Origin: Saccharothrix carnea
GTDB lineage: Bacteria; Actinomycetota; Actinomycetes; Mycobacteriales; Pseudonocardiaceae
Direction of reading: 5' to 3'
Length of the DNA: 64,000 bases
Assembly: GCF_003014735.1 (NCBI RefSeq)
Contig: NZ_PYAX01000003.1
Span: 310,001-374,000 of the forward strand
Positions 63,344 to 64,000 of this stretch are shown here, in pieces. How positions within the stretch are numbered: the first letter of the stretch is position 1; the number at the start of each line of letters is the position of its first letter. Position numbers and translations under genes: made by a program. The notes under the pieces are model-generated. The model worked only from the letters and a program-made list of their open reading frames with translations. It was not told where the DNA came from and ran no database searches.

Positions 63344-63498
63344 GCGAGCGCGCTACGCCGTTCTACTGCCCGTACTGCGGCGATGAGGACCTCCGTCCGC
63401 AGGAGGAGCCCGGCTACTCGTGGCTGTGCGCCTCCTGCCGCCGCGTGTTCACCGTCAAGTTCGTGGGTCTCAACCTTCCTCAGGAGGTGCAGCGATGA
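63340..63498 (+). CDS. Small zinc-ribbon protein in the sulfate-assimilation operon
   Basis: The 52-residue protein overlaps the sulfite reductase stop and the cysH start (both ATGA). It has CPYCGDED near 10-17 and CASCRR near 33-38, two CxxC pairs for one zinc. It is a conserved companion of sulfite reductase and cysH in many actinobacteria; its role is unknown. Confidence 0.9.
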   Translation: MSERATPFYCPYCGDEDLRPQEEPGYSWLCASCRRVFTVKFVGLNLPQEVQR

Positions 63499-64000
63499 CC
63501 GCCCCCACCAGGGTCGAGGAACTGAAGGTGATCGCGGAAGCCGCTTCGGTCGAACTGGCGGATGCCAGTGCCGAAGAGGCGCTCGCGTGGACCGCCCGCA
63601 CGTTCGGCGAGAGCTGGATCGTCGCGTCGAACATGCAGGACGCCGTCCTGATCGACCTGGCGACCAAGGTCAAGCCGGACGTGGACGTGCTGTTCCTGGA
63701 GACCGGCTACCACTTCGCCGAGACCATCGGCACGCGGGACGCCGTCGACCTGGTCTACCCCGAGGTGCACATCGTCAACGCCGCGGCCGAGCAGTCGGTG
63801 GCCGACCAGGAGGCCGAGTTCGGCCTGCTGAACAAGACCGACCCGACCAGGTGCTGCCAGTTGCGCAAGGTCATCCCGTTGCAGCGGACGCTGAAGAACT
63901 ACGACGCGTGGGTCACGGGCGTGCGCCGCGTGGACGCGCCGACCCGGGCGAACACGCCGATCGTGCAGTGGGACGAGCGCAACGGGCTGGTGAAGGTCAA
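63495..64000 (+). CDS. cysH: Phosphoadenylyl/adenylyl-sulfate reductase, N-terminal part (window edge)
   Basis: The first 168 residues are visible. CysH reduces PAPS or APS to sulfite with thioredoxin. FGESWIVASNMQDAVLIDL near 35-53 and DVLFLETGYHFAETIGTRDA near 64-83 match the nucleotide-binding part; TRCCQLRKVIPLQ near 116-128 is the Cys-Cys motif of APS-type reductases. The second CysCys pair (C-terminal, Fe-S) lies outside the window. It follows the zinc-ribbon gene by overlap. Confidence 0.95.
   Translation, partial: MTAPTRVEELKVIAEAASVELADASAEEALAWTARTFGESWIVASNMQDAVLIDLATKVKPDVDVLFLETGYHFAETIGTRDAVDLVYPEVHIVNAAAEQSVADQEAEFGLLNKTDPTRCCQLRKVIPLQRTLKNYDAWVTGVRRVDAPTRANTPIVQWDERNGLVKV

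Overview
The DNA is very GC-rich, with actinobacterial gene families (DUF397, XRE-DUF5753, DUF222-HNH, NucA/NucB-type secreted nuclease), many GTG starts and GTGA/ATGA overlaps. Gene content points to a mycelial actinomycete, most likely Pseudonocardiales (Saccharothrix/Lentzea/Actinosynnema-like). The genus is an inference. The core genes follow an order I recall from mycobacteria (dgt ... glyS, smtB, zur, uppS, recO, era, cytidine-deaminase-like, CBS protein, ybeY, phoH ... rsmE, dnaJ, hrcA, hemW, sulfite reductase, cysH). Against that backbone, about 2.5-40 kb between dgt and glyS reads as an accessory region.

1-3.7 kb: start of a serpin, a small unknown gene, dgt, a SanA/YdcF-like envelope protein and an S51 peptidase. 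3.7-30.6 kb: a defence region built around a class 1 DISARM system. On the minus strand lie a novel zinc-ribbon gene, drmA, drmB and drmC (3.7-10.5 kb), and separately drmD plus a drmMI methylase (21.3-28.5 kb). Between these halves sit a second, inverted drmMI paralogue and a cargo segment: a small unknown gene, a uracil-DNA-glycosylase-like protein, a secreted NucA/NucB DNase, unknown small genes, an XRE-DUF5753/DUF397 regulator pair and an HNH protein. Divergent from drmD is a UvrD-type helicase with a RelE/ParE-like N-terminal domain.

30.6-40.1 kb: DUF6194-like protein, SulP transporter, MerR regulator, quinone reductase, DUF1772 protein, AraC regulator, then a 1300-residue protein combining an N-terminal helical (iHD-CE-like) module, an HSP90-like GHKL ATPase and C-terminal wHTH-like repeats, a candidate NTP-dependent conflict protein. 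40.2-46 kb: glyS, a monooxygenase-like protein, a zinc-homeostasis cluster (SmtB-type ArsR with an intact alpha-5 zinc site, Zur, and a convergent permease/TIGR03943 pair), a methyltransferase and a VOC protein.

46.3-59.1 kb: housekeeping block on the minus strand (YbjN-like, uppS, recO, era, degenerate cytidine deaminase, CNNM/CBS protein, ybeY, phoH, HIT, rsmE, dnaJ, hrcA), with plus-strand insertions (C39-like secreted protease, GNAT). 59.2-64 kb: GNAT, hemW, then the sulfate-assimilation operon: short leader-like peptide, ferredoxin-sulfite reductase, 52-residue zinc ribbon, cysH (cut by the window edge).

The points most worth follow-up are the split DISARM locus with two inverted drmMI paralogues, the low-GC mosaic target-recognition region in one of them, the HSP90-like conflict protein, the ParE-like/UvrD fusion, and a two-copy intergenic hairpin repeat.
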